The position numbers and the translations under genes were made by a program. Below, in pieces: positions 7,854-17,198 of a DNA stretch of 64,000 nucleotides. The stretch is from Pseudoflavonifractor gallinarum (GTDB lineage: Bacteria > Bacillota > Clostridia > Oscillospirales > Oscillospiraceae). The stretch's first letter is position 1, and each line of letters begins with the position of its first letter. The notes under the pieces were generated by a model, which searched no databases, had not been told where the DNA came from, and saw only the letters and a list, made by a program, of their open reading frames with translations. The stretch is taken from contig NZ_JADCKF010000005.1 of the NCBI RefSeq assembly GCF_014982855.1, forward strand, positions 1 to 64,000, read 5' to 3'.

Positions 7854-9338
7854 ATGAACCGGATCGGCTTTGACAACGACAAATACCTGGAGATGCAGTC
7901 GGCCCACATCAAGGAGCGGATCTCCCAGTTTGACAACAAGCTCTACCTGGAGTTTGGCGGCAAGCTCTTTGACGACTACCACGCCTCCCGGGTGCTGCCC
8001 GGCTTTGCGCCCGACAGTAAAATCCGTATGCTCACCCAGCTCAAGGACAGCGTGGAGGTCATCATCGCCATCTGTGCCTCCGACATCGAGAAGAACAAGG
8101 TGCGGGGCGATCTGGGCATCACCTACGACGTGGATGTGCTCCGCCTCATCGACGCCTTCCGTGGACAGGGCCTGTTCGTGGGCAGCGTGGTCATCACTCA
8201 GTACGCCGGACAGCCCGCCGCCGACGCCTTCAAGCGCCGGATGGAGCACCTGGGCCTGCGGGTGTACCTGCACTATCCCATCGCCGGCTACCCCCACAAC
8301 ATCCCCCTCATCGTCAGCGACGAGGGCTATGGCAAAAACGAGTATGTGGAGACCACCCGTCCCCTCGCGGTGGTCACCGCCCCCGGCCCGGGCAGCGGCA
8401 AAATGGCGGTGTGCCTGTCCCAGCTCTACCATGAGTACAAGCGGGGCGTCAAGGCCGGCTACGCCAAGTTCGAGACCTTCCCCATCTGGAACCTGCCCCT
8501 CCAGCACCCGGTGAACCTGGCCTATGAGGCCGCCACCGCCGACCTGGGGGATGTGAACGTCATCGACCCCTTCCACCTCCAGGCCTACGGCAAGACCACC
8601 GTCAACTACAACCGGGACGTGGAGATCTTCCCGGTGCTCTCGGCCATGTTTGAGAAGATCATGGGGGAGTGCCCCTACAAGTCCCCCACCGACATGGGCG
8701 TGAACATGGCGGGCAACTGCATCTTTGACGACGAGGCCGTCCAGGACGCCGCCCGGCAGGAGATCATCCGCCGCTACTACAACGGCCTGAGCGACCGCCG
8801 CCAGGGCAAGGCCGACGATTCCCTGGTGTACAAGCTGGAGCTGCTCATGCAGCAGGCCAAGGCCAGCGCTGCCCAGCGCCCGGTCATCGCCGCCTCCCTC
8901 CAGGTGGCCGAGGAGACCGGAAACCCGGCCTTCGCCATCGAGCTGCCCGACGGCCAGGTGGTCACCGGCAAGACCACCGAACTCCTGGGTGCCTGCTCCG
9001 CCGCCCTGCTCAACGCCCTCAAGGTGCTGGCCGGCATCGAGCACGAGTACCATCTGATCTCCCCCGAGGCCCTCACCCCCATCCAGACCGTAAAGGTCAA
9101 GCACCTGGGCTCCAACAACCCCCGCATCCACAGCGACGAGACCCTCATCGCCCTGGCCATCTCGGCCGCCGCCGACCCGGTGGCCGCCAAGGCCCTGGCC
9201 CAGCTCTCCAAGCTGCGGGGCTGCGAGGCACATTCCACCGTGATCCTCTCCCAGGTGGACAACTCTACCTACTCCAAGCTGGGCATGCACCTGACCACCG
9301 AGCCCCAGTACGAGACCAACAAGCTCTACCACAGATAA
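7854..9338 (+). CDS. DUF1846 family protein
   Basis: The 494-residue cytosolic protein begins MNRIGFDNDKYLEMQSAHI and matches the long, highly conserved DUF1846 family of Firmicutes. Conserved blocks include KLYLEFGGKLFDDYHASRVL, the loop TAPGPGSGKM and the C-terminal LGSNNPRIHSDETLIAL region. Structures in the family suggest a nucleotide-related fold, but no reaction is established, and I assign none. It sits alone between its own promoter and a terminator. The start is preceded by AGAGAGGGGA about 12 bases upstream; an ATG ten bases earlier is out of frame. Confidence 0.9.
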   Translation: MNRIGFDNDKYLEMQSAHIKERISQFDNKLYLEFGGKLFDDYHASRVLPGFAPDSKIRMLTQLKDSVEVIIAICASDIEKNKVRGDLGITYDVDVLRLIDAFRGQGLFVGSVVITQYAGQPAADAFKRRMEHLGLRVYLHYPIAGYPHNIPLIVSDEGYGKNEYVETTRPLAVVTAPGPGSGKMAVCLSQLYHEYKRGVKAGYAKFETFPIWNLPLQHPVNLAYEAATADLGDVNVIDPFHLQAYGKTTVNYNRDVEIFPVLSAMFEKIMGECPYKSPTDMGVNMAGNCIFDDEAVQDAARQEIIRRYYNGLSDRRQGKADDSLVYKLELLMQQAKASAAQRPVIAASLQVAEETGNPAFAIELPDGQVVTGKTTELLGACSAALLNALKVLAGIEHEYHLISPEALTPIQTVKVKHLGSNNPRIHSDETLIALAISAAADPVAAKALAQLSKLRGCEAHSTVILSQVDNSTYSKLGMHLTTEPQYETNKLYHR

Positions 9339-9360
9339 AAAGTTTCTCAAAAATGCACTG

Positions 9361-9388
9361 CCCCCCATCCGTTCGGATGGGGGGTTTA
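9361..9388 (+). terminator. Terminator of the DUF1846 gene
   Basis: CCCCCCATCCG pairs with CGGATGGGGGG around TT, followed by TTTATCTTT. Confidence 0.85.
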
Positions 9389-9647
9389 TCTTTGGCTGTG
9401 CGAGACACCATACCCAAAACCGGCGCGGCAGCTGCCCGGAATTGAGGCGTGGGGGTGACTCGGGGCCCCACGCAACCGGGACCTCCCAGGTGTGGATACC
9501 GTCAGGCCATGCCCCCCGGCCACCCGGTGTTCTGGTCTTTGCCAGGAAAAATGGGAGGGGGCCGGGGGAGTCTTCCCCCGGGCCTTCTTTCCGCCCCTTT
9601 CTTCGCGAAGAAAGGGGCGTTCCCGCCGAACAGGCGCGGCTCCCGGC
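9389..9647. other. Hairpin-rich convergent intergenic region
   Basis: About 260 bp between convergent genes hold three stem-loops in a row and no gene: GCGTGGGG with CCCCACGC near 9448-9476, GGCCGGGGGA with TCCCCCGGGCC near 9560-9584, and a perfect 28 bp palindrome at 9592-9619 (arms CGCCCCTTTCTTCG). The conserved linkers of families A and C are absent. It may be another kind of intergenic insert or a decayed one. Confidence 0.45.
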
Positions 9648-9686
9648 AAAAAAACCGCGCCCCATCCGAGAGCGGACAGGGCGCGG
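9648..9686 (-). terminator. Terminator of the dipeptidase operon
   Basis: On the minus strand CCGCGCCCTGTCCGCT and GGGGCGCGG pair and a run of seven T follows. Confidence 0.75.
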
Positions 9687-9699
9687 AGAAGGGAGCTAT

Positions 9700-11112
9700 T
9701 TACTTACATAGCTCCACGATGGCGTGGGTAAAGATCTTGCAGGCGCACAGGAGCTGCTCCACATTGGCCTGCTCGTCGGGGGCATGCATCTTGGGATCAA
9801 AGCCGGGGAAGACACAGCCGAAGGCCACGCCGCCGGGGATGTCGTGGACATAGGTGCCGCCGCCGATGGCCAGGGGCTTGGACTGGGTGTCCCCGGAGAA
9901 GGTCTGATAGCTCTCCATCAGGGTGGTCACCAGCTTGGAGTCGGCGGGGACGCAGTGGACGCTGGTCATGTCCGGGTCGGCGGTGACCGCGATGCCGTGG
10001 CGGGCCAGGCTTTCCTCACAGGCCTTCTTGCAGTTGTCCTCGTTGGAGGAGACCGGGTAGCGCACGTCGAACTTGGCGGAGAAGCCCTCCCCGTCCAGCT
10101 CCATGAGGGCCAGATTCAGGGTGAGGGGGCCGGACTCGGCGTCCTCCTTGGCGATGCCCAGGGCCTTGCCGCGGGTGTCGCCGAAGGGGAAGAGGGTGTG
10201 CATGGACCGGAGGGCCTGGGTGCTCTCGCACTCGGCCAGGGGGAGGCGCGCCAGCAGCTCCAGGAGGCCCGAGATGGCGTTGCGCCCGTCATCGGGGGAG
10301 GCGGCGTGGGCGTTCTGACCGGCGCAGTGGATGCGCACGGACTCTCCCTCGGCGGTGACGGTGAAGGGGGTGTGGGTGGCAGCGGCCACCGCTCCGGCCG
10401 CCTCCTCCACCTGGGCGGGGGTGAGACCGGAGACCACGCACTCGGCCTCGGGGGGCACCACGTTGGTGCGGAAGCCGCCCTTCAGGCCGGTCACCCGGGG
10501 CAGAGCGGTCTCCGCAGCCCAGCGCTTGCCGAAGGAGGGGTGGTAGTGGCCCTTCTCGATGTGGATGACCGGGAAGTCGGCGTCAGGGGTGAAGGCGTAG
10601 GGGGCGAAGGGGTGCTTGGAGTAGTAGTAGGCGATGTCGCCCGAGCCGCTCTCCTCATCGGTGCCCATGAGCAGGCGCACGTTGGCCGAGAGGGGAAGGC
10701 CCAGCTCCCGGATGGCCTTCATGGCCATCAGAGCGCAGACCACGGGGCCCTTGTCGTCGGAGACGCCGCGGCCGTAGAGCATGCCGTCCTTTTCCACACA
10801 GGTGTAGGGGTCGGTGGACCAGCCCTTGCCCTCGCCCACCACGTCCAGGTGGCCCAGGATGTGCAGGCGGGTCTCCTTGTCGTTCAGGTCGGCGGTGCCC
10901 ACCTGGTTCTCATGGTTCTCGGTGTGAAAACCCCACTCGCCGGCCAGCTTCAGGCCCTCGGCCAGAGCGGCGGCGGGGCCGGGGCCGTAGGGCATGCCGG
11001 GCTGGGCCTCGCCCCGGACGCTCTTGACCGCCACCAGGCGGGAGATGGCCGCGATGAGGGTCTCACGGGCCTTGGGGTCGTCAAAATAGGCGTGGATCTG
11101 TTCCTCGTACAT
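9700..11112 (-). CDS. M20 family dipeptidase (PepV-like)
   Basis: This is a predicted cytosolic zinc dipeptidase that splits short peptides. The 470-residue protein has the M20 metal ligands in GHLDVVGEG, GRGVSDDKGP and TDEESGSGD, with the catalytic Asp two residues after the first His and the general-base Glu in the EE pair. A lid domain and a C-terminal histidine region follow. The arrangement matches PepV/Sapep rather than aminoacylases. The start follows AAGGAGG. The gene lies 24 bp downstream of a DauR-like regulator on the same strand, forming a two-gene operon. The substrate is unknown; the regulator suggests D-amino-acid or peptide use. Confidence 0.88.
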   Translation of the reverse strand: MYEEQIHAYFDDPKARETLIAAISRLVAVKSVRGEAQPGMPYGPGPAAALAEGLKLAGEWGFHTENHENQVGTADLNDKETRLHILGHLDVVGEGKGWSTDPYTCVEKDGMLYGRGVSDDKGPVVCALMAMKAIRELGLPLSANVRLLMGTDEESGSGDIAYYYSKHPFAPYAFTPDADFPVIHIEKGHYHPSFGKRWAAETALPRVTGLKGGFRTNVVPPEAECVVSGLTPAQVEEAAGAVAAATHTPFTVTAEGESVRIHCAGQNAHAASPDDGRNAISGLLELLARLPLAECESTQALRSMHTLFPFGDTRGKALGIAKEDAESGPLTLNLALMELDGEGFSAKFDVRYPVSSNEDNCKKACEESLARHGIAVTADPDMTSVHCVPADSKLVTTLMESYQTFSGDTQSKPLAIGGGTYVHDIPGGVAFGCVFPGFDPKMHAPDEQANVEQLLCACKIFTHAIVELCK

Positions 11113-11136
11113 GGTAAATTCCTCCTTGCAGATGGG

Positions 11137-11802
11137 TCAGAGCTCACCGGGCTCGTCGGCGTCGCCGCCGCCCTGCTCGGCCAGCTCTCCCAGGTATTTG
11201 TACACAGTATAGCGGGAGACCTGGAGCCGCTTGGATACGAAGGGCACCGACTTGCGGAAGGAGAAGGCGTTCTTCTGATCCAGCAGGGCGATGACCTTCA
11301 TGCGGTCCTTTTTGGTCAGGGAAGAGACCGGCTTCCCAACGGCGGCAATGCACTCATCAAAGATGTCGGCCAGGCGGCTGTCCCCGCCCTGCCACATGGC
11401 GCTCTGGAGATCGGCCTCGGCATTCATCAGGTCCACCAGGATGCGGTTGGCGTACACCAGGGAGGTGTAGTCAAAGTTGATGCCCAGGGCCAGGTTGTAG
11501 CCGTCCTTCCCCTCCTGGATGATGTGGAAGGTACTGCTCTTGATCTGCTGGCCCGAGGGGGTGGTGGCGTAGAGGTTGACGAAGTCGGTGGTCAGGGCGG
11601 TCATGTCCAGCTCCTTGGCGGTGCCCAGGATGTCCATGGTGGAGCCCACCGTGCGCCCCGACACATGGCCGTTGTAGATGGAGAGGATGGGATGCTTGGG
11701 GTCTCCCATATCGTGGACCAGGGTCTCACAGGAAGAGCCGAACATTTCCGCGATGCCTCTTGCGGTCCGGTCGAGAAATTCAAAAGCTTCCGCGCGGGTC
11801 AT
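11137..11802 (-). CDS. YheO/DauR-type transcriptional regulator
   Basis: The 221-residue protein has an amino-terminal PAS-like YheO domain (about residues 10-120, with LVHDMGDPKHPILSIYNGHVSGR) and a C-terminal HTH_22 DNA-binding domain (about 155-215, with VPFVSKRLQVSRYTVYKYL). The same domain order occurs in DauR, which controls D-arginine use in Pseudomonas. Here the regulator heads an operon with an M20 dipeptidase and probably controls it. It is divergent from the MBOAT gene at 11988. The ligand is unknown. Confidence 0.85.
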   Translation of the reverse strand: MTRAEAFEFLDRTARGIAEMFGSSCETLVHDMGDPKHPILSIYNGHVSGRTVGSTMDILGTAKELDMTALTTDFVNLYATTPSGQQIKSSTFHIIQEGKDGYNLALGINFDYTSLVYANRILVDLMNAEADLQSAMWQGGDSRLADIFDECIAAVGKPVSSLTKKDRMKVIALLDQKNAFSFRKSVPFVSKRLQVSRYTVYKYLGELAEQGGGDADEPGEL

Positions 11803-11925
11803 GGCGGAATCACCTCACAAAGCTGAAATCTGGGATAACAATTCATTTTAGCATCTTTCCCATGGGGAGGCAAGGGGGCAGAAGGGGCGGCACCCCAGAA
11901 AGGAGATGATTTATGCGGGGAGCTG

Positions 11926-11934
11926 TGATATAAT
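11926..11934 (+). promoter_or_regulatory. Promoter of the first acyltransferase operon
   Basis: TGATATAAT is an extended -10 box about 50 bp upstream of the start codon. Confidence 0.6.
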
Positions 11935-11987
11935 AAAAAAACTGCGGGTCTTTCGACCCCACCAAGCGCGACTGGAGGAAGGAACCC

Positions 11988-13469
11988 ATGCTTTTCAACT
12001 CCCTGGATTTCCTCATCTTTTTCCCCATAGTCACCCTGGCCTACTTCCTGCTGCCCCACCGGGTGCGCTGGGTGTGGCTTCTGGCGACCAGCTACTATTT
12101 CTATATGTGCTGGAACCCCCGGTACGCCCTGCTCATGGCCCTGTCCACCGGCATCACCTTTGTGAGCGGACTGCTCCTCCAGCGGGCGGGGCAGGTGGAG
12201 GACGGGGAAAAGCGCCGGCGATTGCGCCGGCTGTGGGTGACCCTGAGCTTTCTCTCCAACCTGGCCATCCTCTTCTTCTTCAAATACTGGGGCTTCTTCT
12301 GGGACAATGTGGAGGCCCTCTTCGCCCTGGGCGGGATCGCCCTGCACAAGCCGGTCTTTGATGTGATCCTGCCCGTGGGCATCTCCTTCTATACCTTCCA
12401 GGCCCTGAGCTACACCATGGACGTGTACCGGGGCGAGGTGGAGGCCGAGAAGAATTTCTTCCGCTACGCCCTCTTCGTCTCCTTCTTCCCCCAGCTGGTG
12501 GCCGGACCCATCGAGCGCTCCAAGAACCTGCTCCACCAGGTCCATGAGGAGCACACCTTTGACCCCCTCCGGGCCCGGGACGGGCTCCTCCTCATGCTGT
12601 GGGGCCTCTTTGAGAAGATGGTGGTGGCCGACCGGGTCTCCATCGTGGTGGACCAGATCTTTGACCACTACCAGGAGATGCCGGCCTGGGCCATCGTGCT
12701 GGGCACCGTGCTCTTCGCCTTCCAGATCTACTGTGACTTCGGGGGGTACTCCAATATTGCCATCGGCGCGGCCAAGGTGATGGGCTTCTCCCTGATGGAG
12801 AACTTCCGCCAGCCCTATCTCTCCAAATCCTGCGGGGAGTTCTGGCGGCGGTGGCACATCTCCCTGTCCACCTGGTTCCGGGACTACCTCTACATCCCCC
12901 TGGGGGGCAACCGGAAGGGAAAGAGACGCAAGTATTTCAACAACCTGGTCACCTTCCTGGCCTCCGGCCTGTGGCACGGGGCCAGCTGGAACTATGTGGT
13001 GTGGGGCGGCCTCAACGGAGTCTACCAGGTGGTGGGGGAGATCCTCCGTCCCGCCCGGGAGCGGCTGTGCGCCGCATTGAAGATCGACCGCTCCGGACGG
13101 CTCTGGCAGGTCCTCCGGGTGGGGATCACCTTTGTGCTCATCGACTTTGCCTGGCTCTTTTTCCGGGCGCCCTCCTTCTCCACGGCGGTGGACATGCTCC
13201 GCGTCCTTCTGGCGGGCGGCGCCGCGGTGGGCGAGGGCTTCACCCTGGGACTGGAGGGGGCCGAGCTGCGCCTCATGTTCCTCTCCATCCTGGTCCTCAT
13301 GGCGGTGGACCTGTGCAACAACGCGGGGGTGGAGCTGCGGCGCGGGCTGGTGCGCCTGCCCCTGCCTGTGCGGTGGGTGTGCTACCTGCTGGCGGTGTAT
13401 GTGATCCTGATCTTCGGCATCTATGGGCCGGGCTTCTCCGCGTCCCAGTTCATCTACTTCCAGTTCTAA
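11988..13469 (+). CDS. MBOAT family O-acyltransferase (AlgI/DltB-like)
   Basis: This is a membrane-bound O-acyltransferase, presumably moving an acyl group across the membrane onto an extracellular polymer. The 493-residue protein has about ten membrane segments and the AlgI-type core motifs PVGISFYTFQALSYTMDVYRG, QLVAGPIERSKN, FGGYSNIAIG, RRWHISLSTWFRDYLYIP and GLWHGASWN, with the invariant histidine in the last. The start follows GGAGGAAGG. A partner SGNH-like gene follows directly, the usual pairing in polysaccharide or cell-wall acylation. The substrate polymer is not identifiable from this locus. Confidence 0.92.
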   Translation: MLFNSLDFLIFFPIVTLAYFLLPHRVRWVWLLATSYYFYMCWNPRYALLMALSTGITFVSGLLLQRAGQVEDGEKRRRLRRLWVTLSFLSNLAILFFFKYWGFFWDNVEALFALGGIALHKPVFDVILPVGISFYTFQALSYTMDVYRGEVEAEKNFFRYALFVSFFPQLVAGPIERSKNLLHQVHEEHTFDPLRARDGLLLMLWGLFEKMVVADRVSIVVDQIFDHYQEMPAWAIVLGTVLFAFQIYCDFGGYSNIAIGAAKVMGFSLMENFRQPYLSKSCGEFWRRWHISLSTWFRDYLYIPLGGNRKGKRRKYFNNLVTFLASGLWHGASWNYVVWGGLNGVYQVVGEILRPARERLCAALKIDRSGRLWQVLRVGITFVLIDFAWLFFRAPSFSTAVDMLRVLLAGGAAVGEGFTLGLEGAELRLMFLSILVLMAVDLCNNAGVELRRGLVRLPLPVRWVCYLLAVYVILIFGIYGPGFSASQFIYFQF

Positions 13470-13482
13470 GGAGGAGTGCGCC

Positions 13483-14505
13483 TTGTCATCCACGAAAAAA
13501 TTCCTGCTCAGCGGCCTGGCCCTCTTCCTGCTGCTGGTGCTGACGGCGGGGCCGATCACCTGGATCTTTGCCCGCAAGTCCCTGGAGGGCCCCTGGGACA
13601 TGACCAACAAGATCGGCGGGTTCTACAACGAGCCCCGGGGGGAGTTCACTGCCATGTTCTTCGGCTCCTCCCACATCTACGCCTCCCTCTCGCCCCTGGA
13701 GCTGTGGCATGAGACCGGGGTGAAGAGCTATGTCTTTGCCACCCAGCTCCAGCCCATGTGGGCCACCTATACCTATCTGAAGGAGGCCCTCAAGTACCAG
13801 TCCCCCCAGCTGGTGGTGGTGGAGTGCAACATGATGGGCAACAACACGGAGTACCACGACAACGGGGTGAACTTCTCCTATATGGACGACCTGCGCTTCT
13901 CCCTGGACAAGGTGGCCCTGGCCAAGGTATCCGCCCCCAAGGGGGAGCGGGCCCCTCTGCTGTGGAACTTCATGATGTACCACGGCCGCTGGGATGAGCT
14001 GGAGGAGGAGGACTACCACACCCGGAAGGAGGACCTCCACGACCCCTACAAGGGCTATGTGCTCCTCCCCGGACAGGCCGTCCGGCCCGAGACCATCCCG
14101 CCCGAGGAGGGGGAGAGCGGGGCCTTGAGCGAGAAGAATGTCTACTGGCTCAACCGGATCATCGACCTGTGCCAGTCCCGGGGGATCGACCTGTGGCTCA
14201 TCAAGGCCCCCTCCAACACCGCGCTGGAGGAGACCCAGCGCTTGCGCATGGAGGAGGTGGCGCGCATCGCCGCCGAGCGGGGGGTGCCCTTTGACGACTT
14301 CAACAACAGCTACCAGGAGATGGGGCTGACGCTGGACGACTTCTATGACCAGCGCCATCTGAACGGCGGGGGCGCGGTGAAGTTCACCGACTATTTCGCC
14401 TACCTGATGAACCGGCGCTATCCGGACCTCTTCGCCGAGTCGGAGGACGCCGACTGGCAGGCCGACTATGAGGCCTATGCCGCCAAACTGGCCGAACTGG
14501 CCTGA
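13483..14505 (+). CDS. SGNH/GDSL-like partner of the MBOAT acyltransferase
   Basis: The 340-residue protein begins with one membrane anchor (about residues 8-28) and then an extracytoplasmic SGNH-hydrolase-like domain. The candidate catalytic Ser lies in FFGSSHIYASL near residue 60 and the Asp/His pair in DDFYDQRHLNGGG near the carboxyl end. Such proteins take the acyl group from the MBOAT partner and place it on the polymer. I choose the TTG at 13483 because AAGGAGGAG, which overlaps the upstream stop codon, sits seven bases before it. An in-frame ATG at 13423 lies inside the MBOAT gene and has no ribosome binding site. Confidence 0.82.
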   Translation: MSSTKKFLLSGLALFLLLVLTAGPITWIFARKSLEGPWDMTNKIGGFYNEPRGEFTAMFFGSSHIYASLSPLELWHETGVKSYVFATQLQPMWATYTYLKEALKYQSPQLVVVECNMMGNNTEYHDNGVNFSYMDDLRFSLDKVALAKVSAPKGERAPLLWNFMMYHGRWDELEEEDYHTRKEDLHDPYKGYVLLPGQAVRPETIPPEEGESGALSEKNVYWLNRIIDLCQSRGIDLWLIKAPSNTALEETQRLRMEEVARIAAERGVPFDDFNNSYQEMGLTLDDFYDQRHLNGGGAVKFTDYFAYLMNRRYPDLFAESEDADWQADYEAYAAKLAELA

Positions 14506-14512
14506 TTGTAAG

Positions 14513-14548
14513 AAAAAGCGCATGTCCCGGTAGGGACATGCGCTTTTT
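14513..14548. terminator. Bidirectional terminator between the two acyltransferase operons
   Basis: AAAAAGCGCATGTCCC and GGGACATGCGCTTTTT pair perfectly, giving a T-run on both strands. Confidence 0.92.
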
Positions 14549-14558
14549 GATTGGGTGT

Positions 14559-15695
14559 TTATTTGGCCAGCCAGACCAGGTTCTTGTCGGTGACGAAGTT
14601 GGAGACGCTGTAGAGGACCAGGGCCTCGTCGATGCCGTTCTCCTGGATGTAGTCGGCCACCGAGAGCTTGTAGTAGCGGGGGTCCACCAGATGGATCTCC
14701 GAGAAGTGGGCGGTCAGGAAGGGGACCAGGCTGTCGGTGTAGGAATCCCGCACGATGAGGAGCTTGGGGGCGTCGGTGTGGGGGGTGCGCACCACGGCCA
14801 GGGGCTGGTTGCCGCCCAGGAACATGGAGTACTTGTCCTTGACGCTCAGGAAGGAGGTGTCGTAGAGGGGACGCTCCTCCTCCACCGGGTTGCCCTTGTT
14901 GTCATAGGTGTGGGAGGTGACGGTGATGCCGTCGGCGGGCACATAGGTGTCGATGCAGTCGGGGCGGACCCAGCGCACGCCGGAGGAGGAGAAGATGGTG
15001 CCGTAGAAGGAGTCGGACACGGTGGTCTTGGTGTAGTTGGAGAGGGGCACGGCCTCCATCCCCAGGGCGTCCATGAGGGCGGTGTAGCCGTAGTAGGCGC
15101 CCAGGCTCGTCCAGTGGTGGTCGGTGCGGTAGTAGATGTCCTCGTCGCTGTGGGCGTCCATAACAGAGTAGGTGTCATAGACCAGGGCGTTCTTCAGCGT
15201 GGAGGCGGCCTGGTCGATGACGGCCTTCTGACTGGCGTTGGGCGCGCCCTCGGGCAGGCGGTCGGACCAGATCTCCGCCGCGCCGGGAATGAGGGAGAAG
15301 TAGACGGGCACGCCCGCCTTCTGGGCAAACTGGTCCACATAGCTCAGGTTGTTGGCCACGTTCTGGGCGTCCGGGGTGTCAAAGCGGGTGATGAGGGTGT
15401 CCTCCTTGCAGAAGTACACGCTGTTGTTCTCCTGCTTGCCCATGGCTTTCTCGGTGCGGGCCTTCAGGTCCACCCAGGCGTCCCGGCCGGGGAACTGGTC
15501 GGTGGTGTAGGTCTCAAAGTCGGACATGAACTTGCCGTTGAGCACGGTCTCCACCGTGGGGGTGGGGAGCTGCTGAAGGGTGCGGTTCTCCAGCTGGGAG
15601 AAGGACTGGTCGGGGCTCACCGCGCCCGCCACCAGAAAGACCGCCAGGAAGGCGCAGAACAGAGCCGAGAGGAAGATACAGTAACGCTTGCTCAT
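14559..15695 (-). CDS. DHHW family protein, partner of the second MBOAT (AlgX/AlgJ-like)
   Basis: The 378-residue protein has one amino-terminal membrane helix (about residues 5-27) and an exported SGNH-like domain with the DHHW signature in RTDHHWTSLGAYYGY near residue 190. The probable catalytic serine is in VRDSYTDSLVPFL near residue 315. The family resembles the alginate acetylation proteins AlgJ/AlgX and probably carries out the final O-acyl transfer. The start is the ATG at 15695, because AGGAGG lies nine bases upstream; the ATG next to that site is out of frame. It is 16 bp downstream of its MBOAT partner. Confidence 0.86.
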   Translation of the reverse strand: MSKRYCIFLSALFCAFLAVFLVAGAVSPDQSFSQLENRTLQQLPTPTVETVLNGKFMSDFETYTTDQFPGRDAWVDLKARTEKAMGKQENNSVYFCKEDTLITRFDTPDAQNVANNLSYVDQFAQKAGVPVYFSLIPGAAEIWSDRLPEGAPNASQKAVIDQAASTLKNALVYDTYSVMDAHSDEDIYYRTDHHWTSLGAYYGYTALMDALGMEAVPLSNYTKTTVSDSFYGTIFSSSGVRWVRPDCIDTYVPADGITVTSHTYDNKGNPVEEERPLYDTSFLSVKDKYSMFLGGNQPLAVVRTPHTDAPKLLIVRDSYTDSLVPFLTAHFSEIHLVDPRYYKLSVADYIQENGIDEALVLYSVSNFVTDKNLVWLAK

Positions 15696-15711
15696 ACAAA
15701 CATACCTCCTA

Positions 15712-17115
15712 TTAGAAACGGAAATAGAGGAAGGGGTTATAGGTGGCATCCACCAGATAGGCGGTGGAGAAGAGGAGGCCGGCCAGCACCAGAATGGGGA
15801 GGAGGACCAGCCGGGGCCGCTCCCGGAGGCGGCGCCACAGACCCGCCCCCAGGGGCAGGGAGGCCACGCACCCCACCAGCAGGGTCAGGCCGTAGGAGCG
15901 CAGGTAGTAGCCGAAGGCGGGGTCGGCCAGACCGCCCTGGGCCATGCCGAACATGGCGCCCAGGTAGGCCCCCATGTGGGAGAAGTCCTCCACAGCGAAG
16001 ATGGCCCAGCTCACCAGTACGAAGAAGAGGGCGTAAAGGTGCTGAAGGGCGGCGGGCAGGCGCTTGAGATACTGGAGCAGGAAGAATTTCTCCACGATCA
16101 GCAGCACGGCGAAGTAGAGGCCCCAGATCAGGAAGTTCCAGCTGGCTCCATGCCAGATGCCGGTGGCGGCCCACACCACCAGGAGGTTGAAGAGGAGCCG
16201 GGGCTTGCTCACCCGGTTGCCGCCCAGGGGGATGTAGAGGTACTCCCGGAACCAGGTGCCCAGAGACATGTGCCACCGCCGCCAGAACTCGGTGATGGAC
16301 TTGGAGATATAGGGGTAGTTGAAGTTGGGGATAAACTCAAAGCCCAGCATCCGGCCCAGGCCGATGGCCATGTCGGAGTAGCCCGAGAAGTCAAAGTAGA
16401 GCTGGAGGGAGAAGGCCACGATGCCCAGCCAGGCCCCCGCCGTGGTCAGCTCGCTCACGGGCATGGCCTTGTAGGCGTCCCAGAGCATGCCCAGGTTGTT
16501 GGCCAGCAGCACCTTCTTGGCCAGACCCACCACGAAGACCTGCACGCCGGAGGCAAACTGCTCCGGGGAGTGAGTGCGGTGCTCCAGCTGGTCGTCCAGG
16601 TCCTTGTACTTGATGATGGGACCGGCGATGAGCTGGGGGAAGAGGGTGACGAAGGTGCTGAAGGTGATGACGTTGCGCTGGCACCGGGCATCCCCCCGGT
16701 AGACGTCGATGGTGTAGCTCATGGTCTGGAAGGTATAGAAGGAGATGCCGATGGGCAGGCGGATGTTCAGCACCGGCATGAAGGGCAGGCCCACGGCCGC
16801 CAGGGACTGGGCCAGGAAGTCCCAGTACTTGAAGAAGAAGAGCAGGGCCAGATTGAAGATCACCGAGGAGGCCACCGCCATCCGGGCGCCCCGGTCATTG
16901 CCCTTGGCCTTGCACCGGGTGACCAGCATGCCATGGGTGTAGTCGATGGCGATGGAGGCAAACATGATGAGGATGTACTTGGGCTCCCCCCAGCCGTAGA
17001 AGATCAGGTTGAAGAGGAGGAGTACGGCGTTGCGCCATTTCAGAGGCGTCACATAATAGGCCAGAAGGACCACTGGCAGGTACAAAAAGAGAAAATACAG
17101 GCTGGAAAAGACCAA
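15712..17115 (-). CDS. MBOAT family O-acyltransferase, second system
   Basis: This 467-residue polytopic membrane protein has the same core as the 11988 gene but is a distant paralogue. Motifs are LPIGISFYTFQTMSYTIDVY, LIAGPIIKYKDL, FDFSGYSDMAIGLGRMLG, RRWHMSLGTWFREYLYIPLG and TGIWHGASWNFLIWG with the invariant histidine. The start codon is TTG (17113-17115), preceded by GGAAGGTGA with a stop codon just upstream in frame. The DHHW protein follows in the same operon. Two convergent, non-identical systems suggest two different acylated polymers. Confidence 0.9.
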   Translation of the reverse strand: MVFSSLYFLFLYLPVVLLAYYVTPLKWRNAVLLLFNLIFYGWGEPKYILIMFASIAIDYTHGMLVTRCKAKGNDRGARMAVASSVIFNLALLFFFKYWDFLAQSLAAVGLPFMPVLNIRLPIGISFYTFQTMSYTIDVYRGDARCQRNVITFSTFVTLFPQLIAGPIIKYKDLDDQLEHRTHSPEQFASGVQVFVVGLAKKVLLANNLGMLWDAYKAMPVSELTTAGAWLGIVAFSLQLYFDFSGYSDMAIGLGRMLGFEFIPNFNYPYISKSITEFWRRWHMSLGTWFREYLYIPLGGNRVSKPRLLFNLLVVWAATGIWHGASWNFLIWGLYFAVLLIVEKFFLLQYLKRLPAALQHLYALFFVLVSWAIFAVEDFSHMGAYLGAMFGMAQGGLADPAFGYYLRSYGLTLLVGCVASLPLGAGLWRRLRERPRLVLLPILVLAGLLFSTAYLVDATYNPFLYFRF

Positions 17116-17198
17116 TCACAATCACCTTCCAAAGGAAAAATAGCAGACGTCCGGGGCACGGCCGCCGCCGGACGCCTGCTTAGTATACCCGATATTTC

